64,000 bases of DNA from Megascapheus bottae. Lineage: Eukaryota > Chordata > Mammalia > Rodentia > Geomyidae. Of the stretch, positions 1 through 11,278 are shown in pieces. Every line of letters begins with the position of its first letter. Within the stretch, counting starts at the first letter, position 1. The DNA lies in assembly GCA_024803745.1 (NCBI GenBank), contig JANJXV010000152.1, forward strand, positions 1,291,501 to 1,355,500. Reading direction: 5' to 3'. The position numbers were made by a program, and so were the translations under genes. The notes under the pieces are model-generated. The model worked only from the letters and a program-made list of their open reading frames with translations, ran no database searches and was not told the origin of the DNA.

Positions 1-1929
1 CTTACAATTTGGTTTCATGCTACTTTGCAGTTGGACGTATTTTAGAAAAATAAGGAAACTAAGTCCAGACTTAAGACATTTGGTGCACTGATGATGTTTG
101 TAGTTCTTGCATTAAGAAAAAAACCTATTTGAGTTTAAACTGTTGGGGTTCTAGGCAGTAATCTAAACTGCAGAAGAAAAAAAAAGCCTCTTCTAAAAGG
201 AAGAGCAAGTGCCTTGAGCCCTAGGAGGCCTGGAGACAAAGGAAATTCCTTGAGCCCTTAAAGGTTTTTCAAATGCAAATAAAGACTAAGGTGTTGAGTG
301 TTTAAGATTTAGATGTAACTTTGGCTCTTACCATAGCCCTTTGTAGGAGTCATTGATCTGAAAGCTGCAGTTTTGAGCCAGCCCAGGCAAAGCAAAGCCC
401 CTGTGAGACTGTGGTTTCTAATCTGCCAGCAGAAGAAAGCTGGGGCAGAGTTGCTTTGGAGCTCAAAGTGGCAAAGTGCTAGCCTTGAGCTGGAGAGCTG
501 TGGGCACTCAGGCCTACTGGTCACAGATGCTGGTTGAGGCCCTGCAAGCCCAAAAGGCCTAGGTGGTTTCTATGCAAAGAGATAGCCCTGGGGGATGTAC
601 CTGATCCCCCACAGGGAAGTCTTTCAGGCCAGACAAAAGGCCTAACTCCACCTAAAAACTGCTGCAGGCCCCAGCTCCTGGGCTAGCTGGCCTAGCAGCA
701 ACTTAGCAATTGGCACGCCTCCTGTCCTGGCCAGAGCCATTCAGCCACTGCTCTTAAAGAGGACCTGCCCTATAATCTCTAGGGAGAGAAAGATATGGAT
801 GTTGTGACATTCTATGATGACTGCATTAGTTATGAATATTAGCATAAAACTGCTCCCCCAATTCTAGAGGCCACAGTCTAATCGCATGGGGAGCAGTGGC
901 CTATTGGCCAGAAAAACAGTTGGAGCTACTAAAGTTAATAAGGATCAGGCAAATACAAGTTTCAAATACAAGTTTCTTCATGATCTCCCTGCAGTATGCC
1001 TATGGAAGCCACCCGACCAGGGCTCCCAAGTCTTTCATCCATTCCTAATAATTTATTGAGATATAAGATTGTTTTTTTCTAGAAACAGTGGTTTTCCTTT
1101 AACAACCTTTTTTGGAAAAGACAACCAGGTTTAAAGCAAGGGCCTCCGGAGATAAGTAAGAGTCAGCCGACCACCCTGTATGTCTGTCTAAATAAGTTGT
1201 TTGGTGAGAGCATTCATTTGAGTTCGTGTTGTTGTGTTAAATGTAAGACAATGTCTGGTTCTGTTTGAGAGTAGTTTAGGATGGCCTCCACCAGCCAGCT
1301 ACCAAGGATTGGAAATTTCCATAGGGGAGTCGCCCCCTGAATTCCAGATTTCCGGGCTCCATGGTCTTTCTGTCACTCTGGTAGTTTAAGGCCAGGCATG
1401 CCATCAAAAGTTAGGAGTTTCTTAAAAGTCTCTGCTTCTCTGCTTTTATTTCTGGAAACAAAATTTTCGTGCCCACCTGGGGTAGGGCTAGGGCCTGATA
1501 TGGCCCCTCCCACTCACCAGGCTTAGTAGTGACAGTCTAGAGACAGTGGGTGGCAAGATGCAGACATCAGTCTTAGTTCTCCTAGGTTTAAGACTCCCAC
1601 CCAACTTTCATCTGCAAAAAGTATTATGGTAAAATTGATAACCATCCTAAATATGGATCCTTGTGGTTTGTGTGAGTGTGTGTACATGAATTCTCTTAAA
1701 ATGTATGGCTGATATTAATTTTGCGCACTTTAAGATCTTTATGAATGTGTGTGTGAATGGGTGTGAGTAACCATGTTCAAGGTTAAATTGTCAGCATCCA
1801 AAACAATGGATAAATTCATAATTGAAACACAAGGAACTGGTTAATATGAGTTTTCTAAAGATTCTAAAATCTGCATTTAAAAAAGAAAAAAGATCATGAG
1901 GACATGTAAATCGTGCATGCCATTTTTAC
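1..1929. other. unassigned AT-moderate DNA
   Basis: I recognise no gene or repeat with confidence here. It lies immediately upstream of an ERV integrase remnant, so part of it may be further decayed ERV internal sequence, but I could not follow reverse transcriptase or gag motifs. The short open frames (for example 309-524 minus) have no recognisable domain. Confidence 0.4.
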
Positions 1930-2445
1930 AAGTCCCACCTCTACAATCCCCTGGGGTCAATCCCTGGGGCCTTAAACCTAACATTATCTGCCAGAGTGAT
2001 GTAACCTACTAAGCACCCTTTGGAAAATTATGTCTATAGATACTCATTCACATGCTTGTTGGCCACTGCGCATTCCGGCGAAAGAGCCTGACATGCTGAA
2101 AGCCTTTCTTTACAATGTTTTGTTATCTTGAGTTTACCCCTACAGGTTAAAATGGATAATGGGCCTTGTTTTAATAAAACAAAATGGGGGAGGCAACCCC
2201 CATGACCAAATGAGGACAGCTATGCTTATATTATTTTAAATTTTTCCAAGGATCAGCCTCTGACTGCCTTTCAGAGACATTGGTCTAATCAGATGTCTTA
2301 TTTAAAGGTTGAAGTCCGTTGAAGAGATCCTCTTACTGGAGAAGCCCTGATCCCCTCATTAAGGTTGGGAGAGGGATTGGATGTGTCTTCCTGGTTGGAG
2401 AACCTAACCCAATTTGGGTACCGGCTAGAGATTTAAAATACTGTC
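1930..2445 (+). pseudogene. betaretrovirus-like integrase remnant (ERVK/IAP-type pol 3' end)
   Basis: Integrase joins retroviral DNA to the host genome. Read on the plus strand across frameshifts, the block keeps the order of integrase landmarks: a GLKPN-like stretch then a WQSDVTY-like D-V-T motif near 1990-2010, a DTHSHACW-like stretch near 2040-2065, a DNGP motif near 2155-2165, and near 2335-2430 the C-terminal motifs (a G-R-G, then C-V-F, then W-V-P-A-R) typical of betaretroviral integrases. Stops and frame changes show that it is dead. A polypurine tract and LTR follow in the same orientation about 730 bp downstream, as expected for the 3' half of a provirus. The ERVK/IAP-like assignment rests on these motifs and the LTR ends. 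Confidence 0.7.
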
Positions 2446-2482
2446 AGCAAATATAAAATTAATTACCCAAGAGCATCCCCTC

Positions 2483-2842
2483 TTGAGGTATGCTTTCTCC
2501 CTCTCGTTCACAGGAATAAGGAGACCATACTGGACGCCCTGCTTAGCTGTGGTTGGAATCCTCAGTCACCTTCCTTCTCCTCATCCTGAGCATCATTATC
2601 CATGCCACCCACAAAGACACTACCTACAATCTCAACTTGACTTCCTAACTGCAGCAGTCCTCCAAGTAGTTGAGGCCTTGATCTGCTTAAAAAGGCTTCG
2701 GGAGGTTCTTGAATGCCTCCAAAATGAACTCTATACAAACTATCTATGGACTGGACTATGGTTAGCTCCCTTACCTTCTCCCCTTTGTGGGCGGGCCCCT
2801 TGGTTACAGTGGGTTTTGTATTCACATTCACATCTTGTGTAA
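2483..2842 (+). pseudogene. possible env remnant of the same ERV
   Basis: A 119-codon open frame sits between the integrase remnant and the LTR, where env is expected. A pyrimidine run ending in CACAG just inside it (about 2495-2512) looks like the splice acceptor used for env mRNA. A leucine-rich helical stretch in the middle (TAAVLQVVEALICLKRL) resembles the heptad region of a transmembrane subunit. There is no convincing disulfide motif or membrane anchor, so it may be only a fragment or chance. Confidence 0.35.
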
Positions 2843-3167
2843 TCAATAAGTGTCTTAGAAAGCAGGATCAGGAAAATCTATTCAGCTAATGGTGGTCTGG
2901 CAACAATATGCTGTGCTATGAGATGGCGGACTGGGAACTCTGTGAGGTTGACCCCGGCCCTTACCAGGATGTGCAGGTGTACAGAAGGGTTTCCCTTGTT
3001 GACGCTGGCCATCCCCCTTATTTCAAACCTCCGTTTGGGTCTGCCAACCCTACAGGTAAATTGCCTGAAGTGCTAGAGAGGTAGTCAATGACGGGTAAGA
3101 TCTCCAGAGGGGGACCACCTAAGTCAGGCACACTTCTCCAGTAAGGCAAATACCTGCTTAATGAAAC

Positions 3168-3180
3168 AAAAGGGAGGAGA
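3168..3180 (+). other. polypurine tract of the ERV
   Basis: The run AAAAGGGAGGAGA abuts an LTR that begins TGTGGGGC. A polypurine tract next to the 3' LTR primes plus-strand DNA synthesis in retroviruses and marks this LTR as a 3' LTR in plus orientation. Confidence 0.75.
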
Positions 3181-3578
3181 TGTGGGGCACGTTACATCAA
3201 GGGTAAAAGGCCTACCTCGTGGCCCAGTGCTCACTTCCTGGTTTTGGAGATCCAACCTGCCTGTCTCCTGGTTGGGAGGTTTGGCTATGGTTTGTGATGT
3301 AAAATAAGGCTACCTGGAACCCATGGATTGGCCCCACCACCCTCTCTGACCCCACCTACCTCCCCCTGTCCTGCCTACTTCTATGCTAATAGATTCCTGC
3401 TTCTTACTTTAGCCCCTGGTATCTTCCCTTTGAATGAGTCTGCTGTGACATTCTCCCTGGCACATCTGTGTCTTCTCTCTGGAGAAGGGAGGGCTGGGTG
3501 AAGGCGGCCAGCCAGCCCTAACCTTTCTCGGTCTCATCTTAGTCGAGGCCTGTTCTCTTTGTGCTAAAAACCCCGACA
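3181..3578 (+). mobile_element. ERVK/IAP-like 3' LTR
   Basis: A 398-bp segment begins TGTGGGG and ends CCCCGACA, the inverted TG...CA termini of an LTR, directly after a polypurine tract. A TATA-like AAAATAAGG lies near 3300 and a pyrimidine-rich U5-like end follows. The open frame on the minus strand across 3409-3675 is a shadow of the LTR. The partner 5' LTR is not in the window, so age and target duplication cannot be judged. Confidence 0.75.
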
Positions 3579-3718
3579 AGAAATGACTTTTTACATGGCT
3601 ATAACTTCTCACATGTGTGCAAATTATGGCCAGGCATGTAACACTACCTTTGAGTTTCCCAAGGAATGAATACAAGTTTTCTCATGGAGCCTTCAATAAG
3701 TGTTTGAAGCTCATGTAA

Positions 3719-3804
3719 TTTTTTCATGATCTGAAATGAGAACATAAAACCTCACATATCTAGTCTGCCAAAGTTCTACGTTGTCATCTCAGATCATGAA
3801 AAAA
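3719..3804. repeat. 25-bp inverted repeat with 36-bp spacer
   Basis: Arms 3719-3743 and 3780-3804 are reverse complements with about two mismatches; both contain TCATGATCTGA or its complement. The spacer and the right flank also share a weaker direct similarity (TAGTCTGCCAAAGTTCT versus TAGCCTGCCGAAATTCT). Likely a small foldback or duplicated palindrome. Confidence 0.7.
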
Positions 3805-4458
3805 TACACAACTAGCCTGCCGAAATTCTGAGGCCAGACAACTCATTACTTGCCCTTTATCAAAAGTTACTAAATTAACTTTGGAAATGGCCCCTAAATT
3901 TGGGTATTTGGATATTCTTCCTCCCCACAATTTTTGGGTACTGGGCTTTCCTTCCTGTCATTCTCCACAACCTAAGGAAATAAAGCCTACAATTAGGCCA
4001 TGTGAAGCCTATACTCATGTATATTCATCAGAATTCTTGATAGGATTTGAAGGTTATTTGGGAAGGTACAGGTTGGGACTAGGGGAAGGTGTGGAATTTG
4101 TCCACATGCATCACAGGCAGGCTCCAGGAGAGACTCCTCTGCTTCTCAGGACCCTCAACTGATTGAACTGTGACCCCCAATCCTAAAATCTTTCCACAAA
4201 ATCAACTGATTAAAAACACTGATCATTTCTCTCGTTGCATTCACAGAAATACCTGGATTATTGTTAGAGTATGGGAACTGTGTCTATAACTAACAAAATT
4301 GATTAGCATAAAATAACAATATGGTGATCTGGAGAACCTGAAAAGAAGGCACATCCTGTTTTCTATATTTTTCTCTTCTGTAAAGGAATATTTTGAACTC
4401 ACCAGGTATTTTATTTACCAGAACACTCTGACCAGAGGAAAAGCTAAAAATCCCAGGA

Positions 4459-4522
4459 GGTCCCCATTCTGACCTCATAGCAGCATCTCAGGTCCCCATT
4501 CTGACCTCATAGCAGCATCTCA
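4459..4522. repeat. perfect 2 x 32-bp tandem duplication
   Basis: Bases 4459-4490 are repeated without change at 4491-4522. A perfect duplication with no decay suggests a recent local event such as slippage or templated repair. Confidence 0.9.
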
Positions 4523-5407
4523 AATTACTTGCAAAGAGGTAACTAGTTTCTGGTATGAAAGAGTATCCAAGTGTGTGAAAAGTGTATCTTACAAGCTATC
4601 TTCTGTATTATCCTGTATTACTATAGTTGATGCCAGTCCTAGAGTTGTCTATGGATGTAATAATGTGGATTATATTATGACGTTACAGCAGGAGATTCTT
4701 ACATGACATACTGCTGGGTATCCTTATTTTTTGATAGGATCACTGATTAAGTTCAGCTGTTAGATGGCTAATGTTATATGGCCTTGGCAATTACCCTGTG
4801 AGCAATTTGAGAGCCAAGTAAGTAGGGATGAAGTGAAGATTCTTTGCTGCCCTGATGAGCATGTCTGGTTTGGAGACTTCAGCCAGTGTTCTGTACCTCC
4901 ACGTCTCTAGTCTGCAGAAGTTAACTGTTGACCATAGGAAACAAGAAATAAGAGTGTTGGGATCATCTCTTCAAAATGAAGACTGGCCAGGTAAGTATGC
5001 AGATAGGTTTGAGCTCAGCTTGTCCTAGAAATCAACATTCTTTCCCATTGCTTTGAACAGTAGCGTGTCCTAGGTATCAACCATTCTTACCCTTTGGAAT
5101 TTTTTATGGAGTATTGGTGAAACCCAATATGCTTTCAAATTCTAATTGACTTCTGTGGAATTTCTTCATGTTCTCCTGTACCTGACTTCATTGCCAGGGT
5201 GAAAAGTCTTCTAGTGTTGCCTCTGTTTAGCCTTGGTGGCATGGACTCTATTTGTACAAAGTCTATTTCTCCAGTAATTGTTAATAAATTTTGTAGTCTT
5301 CCCCATGGCCATACTTTGTCTTGCTGGCTCTACCCCTGTGATTGAAGCAGAGGGAGACATGATGGATTTTGTTTTCTATACTTTTAGAAGTGCCTATAAG
5401 GGGCCAA

Positions 5408-5490
5408 AATTGTGGGCTAGTTGGTAGAATACTTCTCTAGCATGCGCAGTGCCCTTGTTTTGATTCCCCAGTATCACATACACAAAAAAC
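5408..5490 (+). mobile_element. ID-type SINE
   Basis: A tRNA-like unit with a degenerate A box (TGGGCTAGTTGGTAGAA), then CTAGCATGCGCAGTG, a B-box-like TTTTGATTCCCCAGT and an A-rich tail (ACAAAAAACC). This is the layout of rodent ID elements derived from tRNA-Ala and transcribed by RNA polymerase III. It is divergent and therefore not young. Confidence 0.65.
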
Positions 5491-5495
5491 CACCA

Positions 5496-5590
5496 GTGGT
5501 AGGTGCTTTGGCTCAAGTGGTAAAGCACTAGTCTTAAAAACTCAAGGACAGTGCTTAGGCCCTGAGTTCAAACCCCAGGACTGTAAAAAA
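5496..5590 (+). mobile_element. ID-related SINE, second unit
   Basis: A box-like TTTGGCTCAAGTGGTAAAG, then GGACAGTGCTTAGGCC, a B box GAGTTCAAACCCC and an A-rich tail. It belongs to a different ID-like subfamily from the unit just upstream. The two lie head to tail, either as one dimer or as successive insertions into an A-rich tail. Confidence 0.75.
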
Positions 5591-6017
5591 GATATGCCTG
5601 GGAGTTGAATTACTGCTTCATGTTTGGCCAGGAGAATCTACCAATTTGGTGGTGCTAGTTATAAGGAAATTCTGCTCAAGTTCCTGTGCTCCCAGTAGGT
5701 AGAGAAAACAAGTTGAAGTGTTTAAGAAGGGGCTAATGACTTTCTCTGTTATCAACATAAAAGAATGTGACCATCAATGCCCATCTGTATTCAGGTAATC
5801 TTTGTAGTCTAGGGTGGTGTCTATAGTCTCATAGCTGATTTTATTTAGTTTGCTCTTTATGTTACTGGCATCATGGAACATTTTGTCAGTCCAACAATAT
5901 CTTCATCAAGTATTGATCCAGTGACTGGAAACAATAGACCACTGTAGCTGGAGTGTGTTGGGGGGAGGGGTGGCAGTGAGGCAATGCATGGCTACTTATA
6001 CTAAACCTTCCAGAATT
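5591..6017. other. unassigned flank of L1-A1
   Basis: No gene or repeat recognised between the ID SINEs and the target duplication of the full-length L1. Confidence 0.4.
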
Positions 6018-6033
6018 AGCCTGTGTATTTTCG
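6018..6033. repeat. target-site duplication of L1-A1, 3' side
   Basis: AGCCTGTGTATTTTCG occurs here and, unchanged, at 13156-13171, exactly bracketing the L1. A perfect 16-bp duplication is the mark of target-primed reverse transcription and fixes both element ends. Confidence 0.95.
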
Positions 6034-6280
6034 TTTTTTTTGGCATTAGGAGCATTTTTTTTATTATAATTCGTAAAAGGGTTACATGATATTTGCCAGA
6101 TAGAACGTGCATTAATTCACATACATTGATACCCTTTCACATGTCTTGGGACAACAATCATTCATTATATGGCTTTTGTTTCAGTATCCTGGAGGTCCTT
6201 TCAATTAGTTTCACATTATATGGCCTTATGTATCAAGATTTTGCTCTATTGCAAATCTCTGCTAGTAGAGCCCAAGGTTT

Positions 6281-9200
6281 CTACTGATTATGACAAATGA
6301 GGGAAGCCATTGAGCCTAAGTTCCTTTGAGTCTGGCTTACTTCACTTAATATGATTTTTTCTAAGTCTTTCCATTTCCTAACAAATGGGGCGATGTCATT
6401 CTTTCTGACAGCAGCATAGAATTCCATTGTGTACAAATACCACAACTTGTTGATCCACTCATCAACTGAGGGACATCTGGGTTGGTTCCATATCTTTGCT
6501 ATGGTGAATAGTGCTGCAATGAACATTGTTGTGCTAGTGGGTTTAGTATGTCCTTGTTTCTGGGTGGTTGGGTAAATGCCAAGTAGTGGAATTGCTGGGT
6601 CATAGGGGAGTTCTATGTTTAGCCTTTTGAGGCACTGCCACACAGCTTTCCATAGTGGTTGAACGAGTTTTCACTCCCACCCACAGTGTAGTAGTGATCC
6701 CTCCTGGCCACATCCCCTCCAGCATCTGTTGTCATTCGTTTTCCTGATCCTGGCCACTCTAACTGGAGTGAGGTGGAATCTTAGAGTTGTTTTGATTTGC
6801 AATTCTTTTATGACCAGAGATGTTGAACATTTCTTCATGTGTCTATAGGTCATTTTTTTTTTCTTCTTCAGAGAAGACTCTCTTTAAGTCTTTGACCCAT
6901 TTTTTAATGGGATGGTTGTTACTTTGGAGGTTAGTTTTGAAGTGATTCAATTTTTGAGTTGTTGATATATTTTAGATATGAGGCCTCTGTCCGTTGTTTG
7001 GTTGGTGAAGATCTTCTCCCACTCTGTAGGCTTCCTGATTAGTTTACTAGCTATGTCCTTTGCCATACAAAAGCTCTGCAGTTTAATGCAGTCCCACTTA
7101 TCCAGCCTTTCTTGGATTTGTTGTGATTCTTGGTCCTTATTAAGAAAGTTTTCACCTGTGCCAAGGAGGCCTAGTGTATCTCCTATTCCTTCCTTTAAAG
7201 TTTGCAGAGTGTCAGCTTTTACCTCCAGGTCTTTGATCCATTTGGAGTTAATTCTAGTGCAAGGTGACAAAGAAGGATCCAACTTTAGTTTTCTGCAGGT
7301 GCTTAAACAGTTCTGCCAGCACAACTTGTTGAAGAGGCAGTCTTTCTTTCATTCTATTTTTTTGGCTCCCTTGTCAAAGATTAGGTGGCCATAGGTCTGT
7401 GGTTTAATATCTGGGTCCTCAGTTCTATTCCATTGGTCTTCAGGCCTGTTCCTGTGCCAGTACCAAGCTGTTTTGAGAATTATACCTCTGTAATTGAGTC
7501 TAAAGTTTGGAATTGAAATTCCTCCAGCGCTGTTCTTTCTGCTAAGAAGTGTTTTTGCTATATGGGGTCTTTTATTATTCCATATGAAATTTTGGATTGC
7601 CTCTTCTATTTCTTTAAAGAATGCCATTGGGATGTTGATGGGTATTGCATTGAATTTGTAGATAGCTCTTGGCAAGATTGTCATTTTCACAATGTTGATT
7701 CTTCCAATCCAGGAGCATGGGAGGTTTCTCCATTTCCTTAGTTCTGCTTTAATTTCCTTTTTTAGGGTTTTAAAGTTTTCCTCAAAAAGGTCCTTTACAT
7801 TCTTAGTTAAGCTAATTCCTAGGTACTTTATTTTCTTTGAGGCTATTGTGAAAAGATTTTCTTTCCCGATTATTGCCGCGTTCCTCTCACTGTTGGCGTA
7901 AAGGAAGGAAGTGGATTTTTGAGGGTTGATTTTATAGCCTGCTACTCTTCCAAAGCTTTGAATCAGCTCAAGGAGCTTGGGAGTAGAGTCTATAGGATTC
8001 TTTAAATACAAAATCATGTCATCTGCAAAGAGGGATAATTTTATTTCCTCTTTCCCTACTTGGATCCCCTTTATGCTTGTTTCTTGCCTTATTGCACTGG
8101 CTAGGAATTCTAGTACTATGTAAAAGAGGATTGGAGAGAGTGGGCATCCTTGTCTCGTTCCTGATTTTAGACTTTCACCATTAAGTGTAATACTAGCAGT
8201 AGGTTTCTCATAGACAGCCTTTATTACATTGAGGAATGTTCCATGGATTCCTACTTTCTTCAGAGCTTTTAACATAAAGGGGTGTTGGATCTTGTCAAAT
8301 ATCTTTTCCGTGTCTATTGAGACAATCATGTGATTTTTGTCCTTGCTCCTGTTGATGTGTTGAATTATATTAATTGATTTGCGTATGTTGAACCAGCTTT
8401 GACTCCCCGTGATGAATCCAGTTTCATCATAGTGTGTAATTTTTTTGATGAGTTGTAGACACTTGGCCAGTATTTTGTTGAGAAGTTTTGCATCGATGTT
8501 CATCAAAGATATAGGTCTATATTCCTCTTTCTTTCATGAATCTCTGTCTGGTTTGGGGATGAGGGTTATACTGGCTTCATAGAATGAGTTTGGTAAGGAA
8601 CCTTCATTTTCAATTTCGTAGAAGAGCTTGAGGAGTATTGGTGTGAGCTCTGCTTTGAAGACCTTATAGAATTCAGCTGTGAATTCATCTGGCCCTGAGC
8701 TTTTCTTAGGTGGAAGTTCTCTAATTGCCATTTCTATTTCAGAGCTTGAAACAGTCCAGTTGAGTTGGCTTAGTTCTTCTTGGTTCTGTGTGGGTATGTT
8801 AATATTTGCTACGAATTCATCCATTTCATCTAGATTCTCAAATTTGTTGGCATAAAGGTTTGAGAAGTATTCCCTCATGATGTTCTGGATCTTGGTAATT
8901 TCTGTCTTGATATTACCATTTTCATCTGCGATTTTGTTTATTTCGATATGCTCTATTCTTTTTTTGGTAAGATTTGCTAAGGGCTTGTCAATTTTGTTAA
9001 TTCTTTCAAAGAGCCAACTCCTTGTTTTGTTGATTCTTTCTATAGTTTTTTTGGGTTCCAAATCATTTAATTCTGCTTTGATTTTAATAATTTGCTTTCT
9101 TCTACTGGGATTAGGGTTGGTTTGTTGCTCTTTTTCCAGGAGCTTAAGGTGAGACATTAATTTGTTGGTTTGCAATTTTTCCAACTTGTTGTAGGCACTC

Positions 9201-10083
9201 AGCGCTATAAATTTTCCTCTGAGTACTGCCTTTGCCATGTCCCAAAGGAGTTGGTATTTTGTGTGCTCCTTACTGTTAAATTTCATAAACTGTTGTATTT
9301 GTGTTCTGATCTCTTCAATGACCCATTGGTGATTCAACAATGTTTGTTCAGTCTCCATGAGTTACAGGGTTTTCGTTGGTGGAGATGTGTGTTGAGTTCC
9401 AGTTTGATGCCTTTGTAGTCTGAGAGTGTACATGGAATAATTTCAGTCTTTCTGAATCTGTCCAGGTTTGTTTTATCGCCTAAGATGTGATCTATTTTGG
9501 AAAATGTTCCATGTGCTGCTGAGAAGAACGTATATTTGTTGTTGCTGGGTGGAATATTCTGCAGATGTCTGTTAGACCTAGTTGGTCTATATAGTTGTTC
9601 AGTTCTAAGGTTTCTCTGTTGAGTTTTTGCCGTGTTGATCTGTCCATAGGTGAGAGTGGTGTGTTAAAGTCACCGACAACCACTGTATGTCGATCTATGT
9701 ATGGTTTCAGTGTAAGTAAAGTTTGCTTGATGAAGATTGGAGCTCTGGGATTGGGTGTGTAAATATTTAGAATCGTTATGTCTTCCTGGAGGAAAGATCC
9801 CTTTAGTAGTATGTAGTAACCTTCTTTGTCTTTTCTTACTAATTTTAGTTTGAAGTCTATTGTATCTGATATGAGGATGGCAACTCCAGCCTGTTTATGG
9901 GGGCCGTTAACTTGATAGAGTTTATTCCAATCAAAAGATGCTTGTTTTTTTGGGTAAGATGTGTCTCTTGAATGATGGCTCTTGCTTTTTGATCCAACTA
10001 AACAGCCTATGCCGTTTGATTGGAAAGTTAAGTCCATTGATATTGAGAGTTAGGATTGAGAGATATTTATTAGTTCCTACCAT
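6281..10083 (-). pseudogene. L1 ORF2 (endonuclease/reverse transcriptase), disrupted
   Basis: ORF2p nicks the target DNA and reverse transcribes L1 RNA onto it. I place the start at 10083, giving about 1,268 codons, the usual length. The endonuclease part keeps GVAILISD and VVVGDFNTPLSPMDR; the reverse transcriptase keeps FADDMILYL, a usual L1 variant of the YADD catalytic box. Lesions: a deletion of about 11 bp near 9975 shifts the frame at residue 30-40; the frame changes again between 9492 and 9358; a TGA follows PKPDRDS (about 8531); TGG to TGA near 7346; loss of one A near 6950; and TGC to TGA near 6668 in the C-terminal cysteine region. The longest surviving frame is 8506-7349 (385 codons). 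Confidence 0.92.
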
Positions 10084-10190
10084 TTTTAAAAGCTTTTATT
10101 TGGGCCTGTGTCTTGACAGTTCTTGTGGTCATTAGATGGTATGCTGTTTAGGTGCCATGTCTTTCCCTATGTTGCATTTATTTTGGTTTT

Positions 10191-11278
10191 CTATGTGTAG
10201 AACATTTTCAGAATTCTCTGTAGTGTTGGTTTTGTTGCGACATATTGTTGCAGCTCTTCCCTGGAATGGAATGTTTTTATTGTTCCCTCAGTTGTAAATG
10301 AGAGCTTAGCTGGGTACAGTATTCTTTTTTGGTAGGTATTTGACTTCAGGGCATGACATATATTCTTCCAGTCACTTCTGCTTGCATGGTCTCTGCTGAG
10401 TAATCTGGGGTTATTCTCATTGGTTTTCCTTTATAGGTTACTGAACTCTTTTCCCTGGCTGCCTTTAGGATCCTTTTTTTGGTTTCTATTGATCCAGTTC
10501 AGATTGCGATGTGGCGGTGGGATGTTCTTTTCTGGTCAGGTCTGTTTGGGGTTCTAAAAGCTTCTTGTATCTGGATGGGCCTGCCCTTCTGGATATTTGG
10601 GAAATTCTCTAAGATGATTCCCTGAAGTATATTTCCAATACCATTGACCTCTTTCTCCACGCCCTCCTCAATACCAATTAGCCTTAAATTAGGCTTCCTA
10701 ATTGTATCTTGGACTTCCTGAAGCGTTCTTTCATTTTTCCTAGATTTGGATTGACTCATTTTCTGTTCTTTCTCTATAATAACTAAATTATCTTCAGCCC
10801 CCTCTGCGTTGTCTAACCTGCTATCAAAGCTATCTACTTTATTTTTCATCTCCCTTGCTTCTAATTGCTCATTTTTGATGCCTTGTTTTAGATTATGTAC
10901 GGATTTCTTTAGCTCCTTGATTTCCATTTGAGTGCTTAGCTCAGTAGCTTTATTTTCTTTGAACATTTGCTGGAGTTCGGTCACCTTTTTGTTTGTGGAT
11001 TCTATGAATTCATCCATCTTTCTTTGAAAAACCTTTATTATGGCCTCCTTTATGGCTTCTTCTTTTTCACTTATCACCTTGTTTATGGTTTCCTCTTGTT
11101 CAGCTATTGCTTCCTCCCTTATCTCTTTCTTTATATTTTCACATTTTTCATTATTGATGTTTATCAATTGCATTTGTACAGCACTTGGAAGACTCTCCTC
11201 TAGGTTTGCCAGTGACTGTTCCATTGCCTGTTTACATTGGGTGGGAGGGGTGGGGGATGTTGTTTCTTGATTTGACAT
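10191..11278 (-). pseudogene. L1 ORF1 (RNA-binding chaperone), C-terminally truncated
   Basis: ORF1p is the trimeric RNA-binding protein of the L1 particle. Translation from 11278 gives a long charged coiled coil (about residues 40-165, rich in E, K and Q), then the RRM-like region (RKPNLRLIGIEEG onward). A TGA at about 10499 ends it at 259 residues, inside the segment that leads to the C-terminal domain. Sequence resembling the missing C-terminus, including a YPAKLSF-type and a TIKTFHSRE-type stretch, continues to an apparent natural stop near 10191. The 28.9-kb copy A3 carries the same region without this stop. Confidence 0.88.

Larger units (their letters stand above)
3579..5407. other. 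unassigned DNA with small local repeats
   Basis: No gene recognised. It holds a foldback at 3719-3804 and a 32-bp tandem duplication at 4459-4522, listed separately. The 93-codon plus-strand frame at 3881-4162 has no recognisable domain, though the stretch could be more decayed ERV sequence. Confidence 0.4.

Noticed and set aside
1440..1640. Minus-strand text resembling the end of a gammaretroviral-type integrase (WEGPYQALALP then ILFPEIKA)
   Set aside because: Only a short GPY-like motif is seen, with stops on both sides and in the opposite orientation to the ERV beside it. Not enough to call a second ERV.
6978..7394. 138-codon plus-strand frame
   Set aside because: Antisense shadow of L1 ORF2; similar shadows occur in the other L1 copies.
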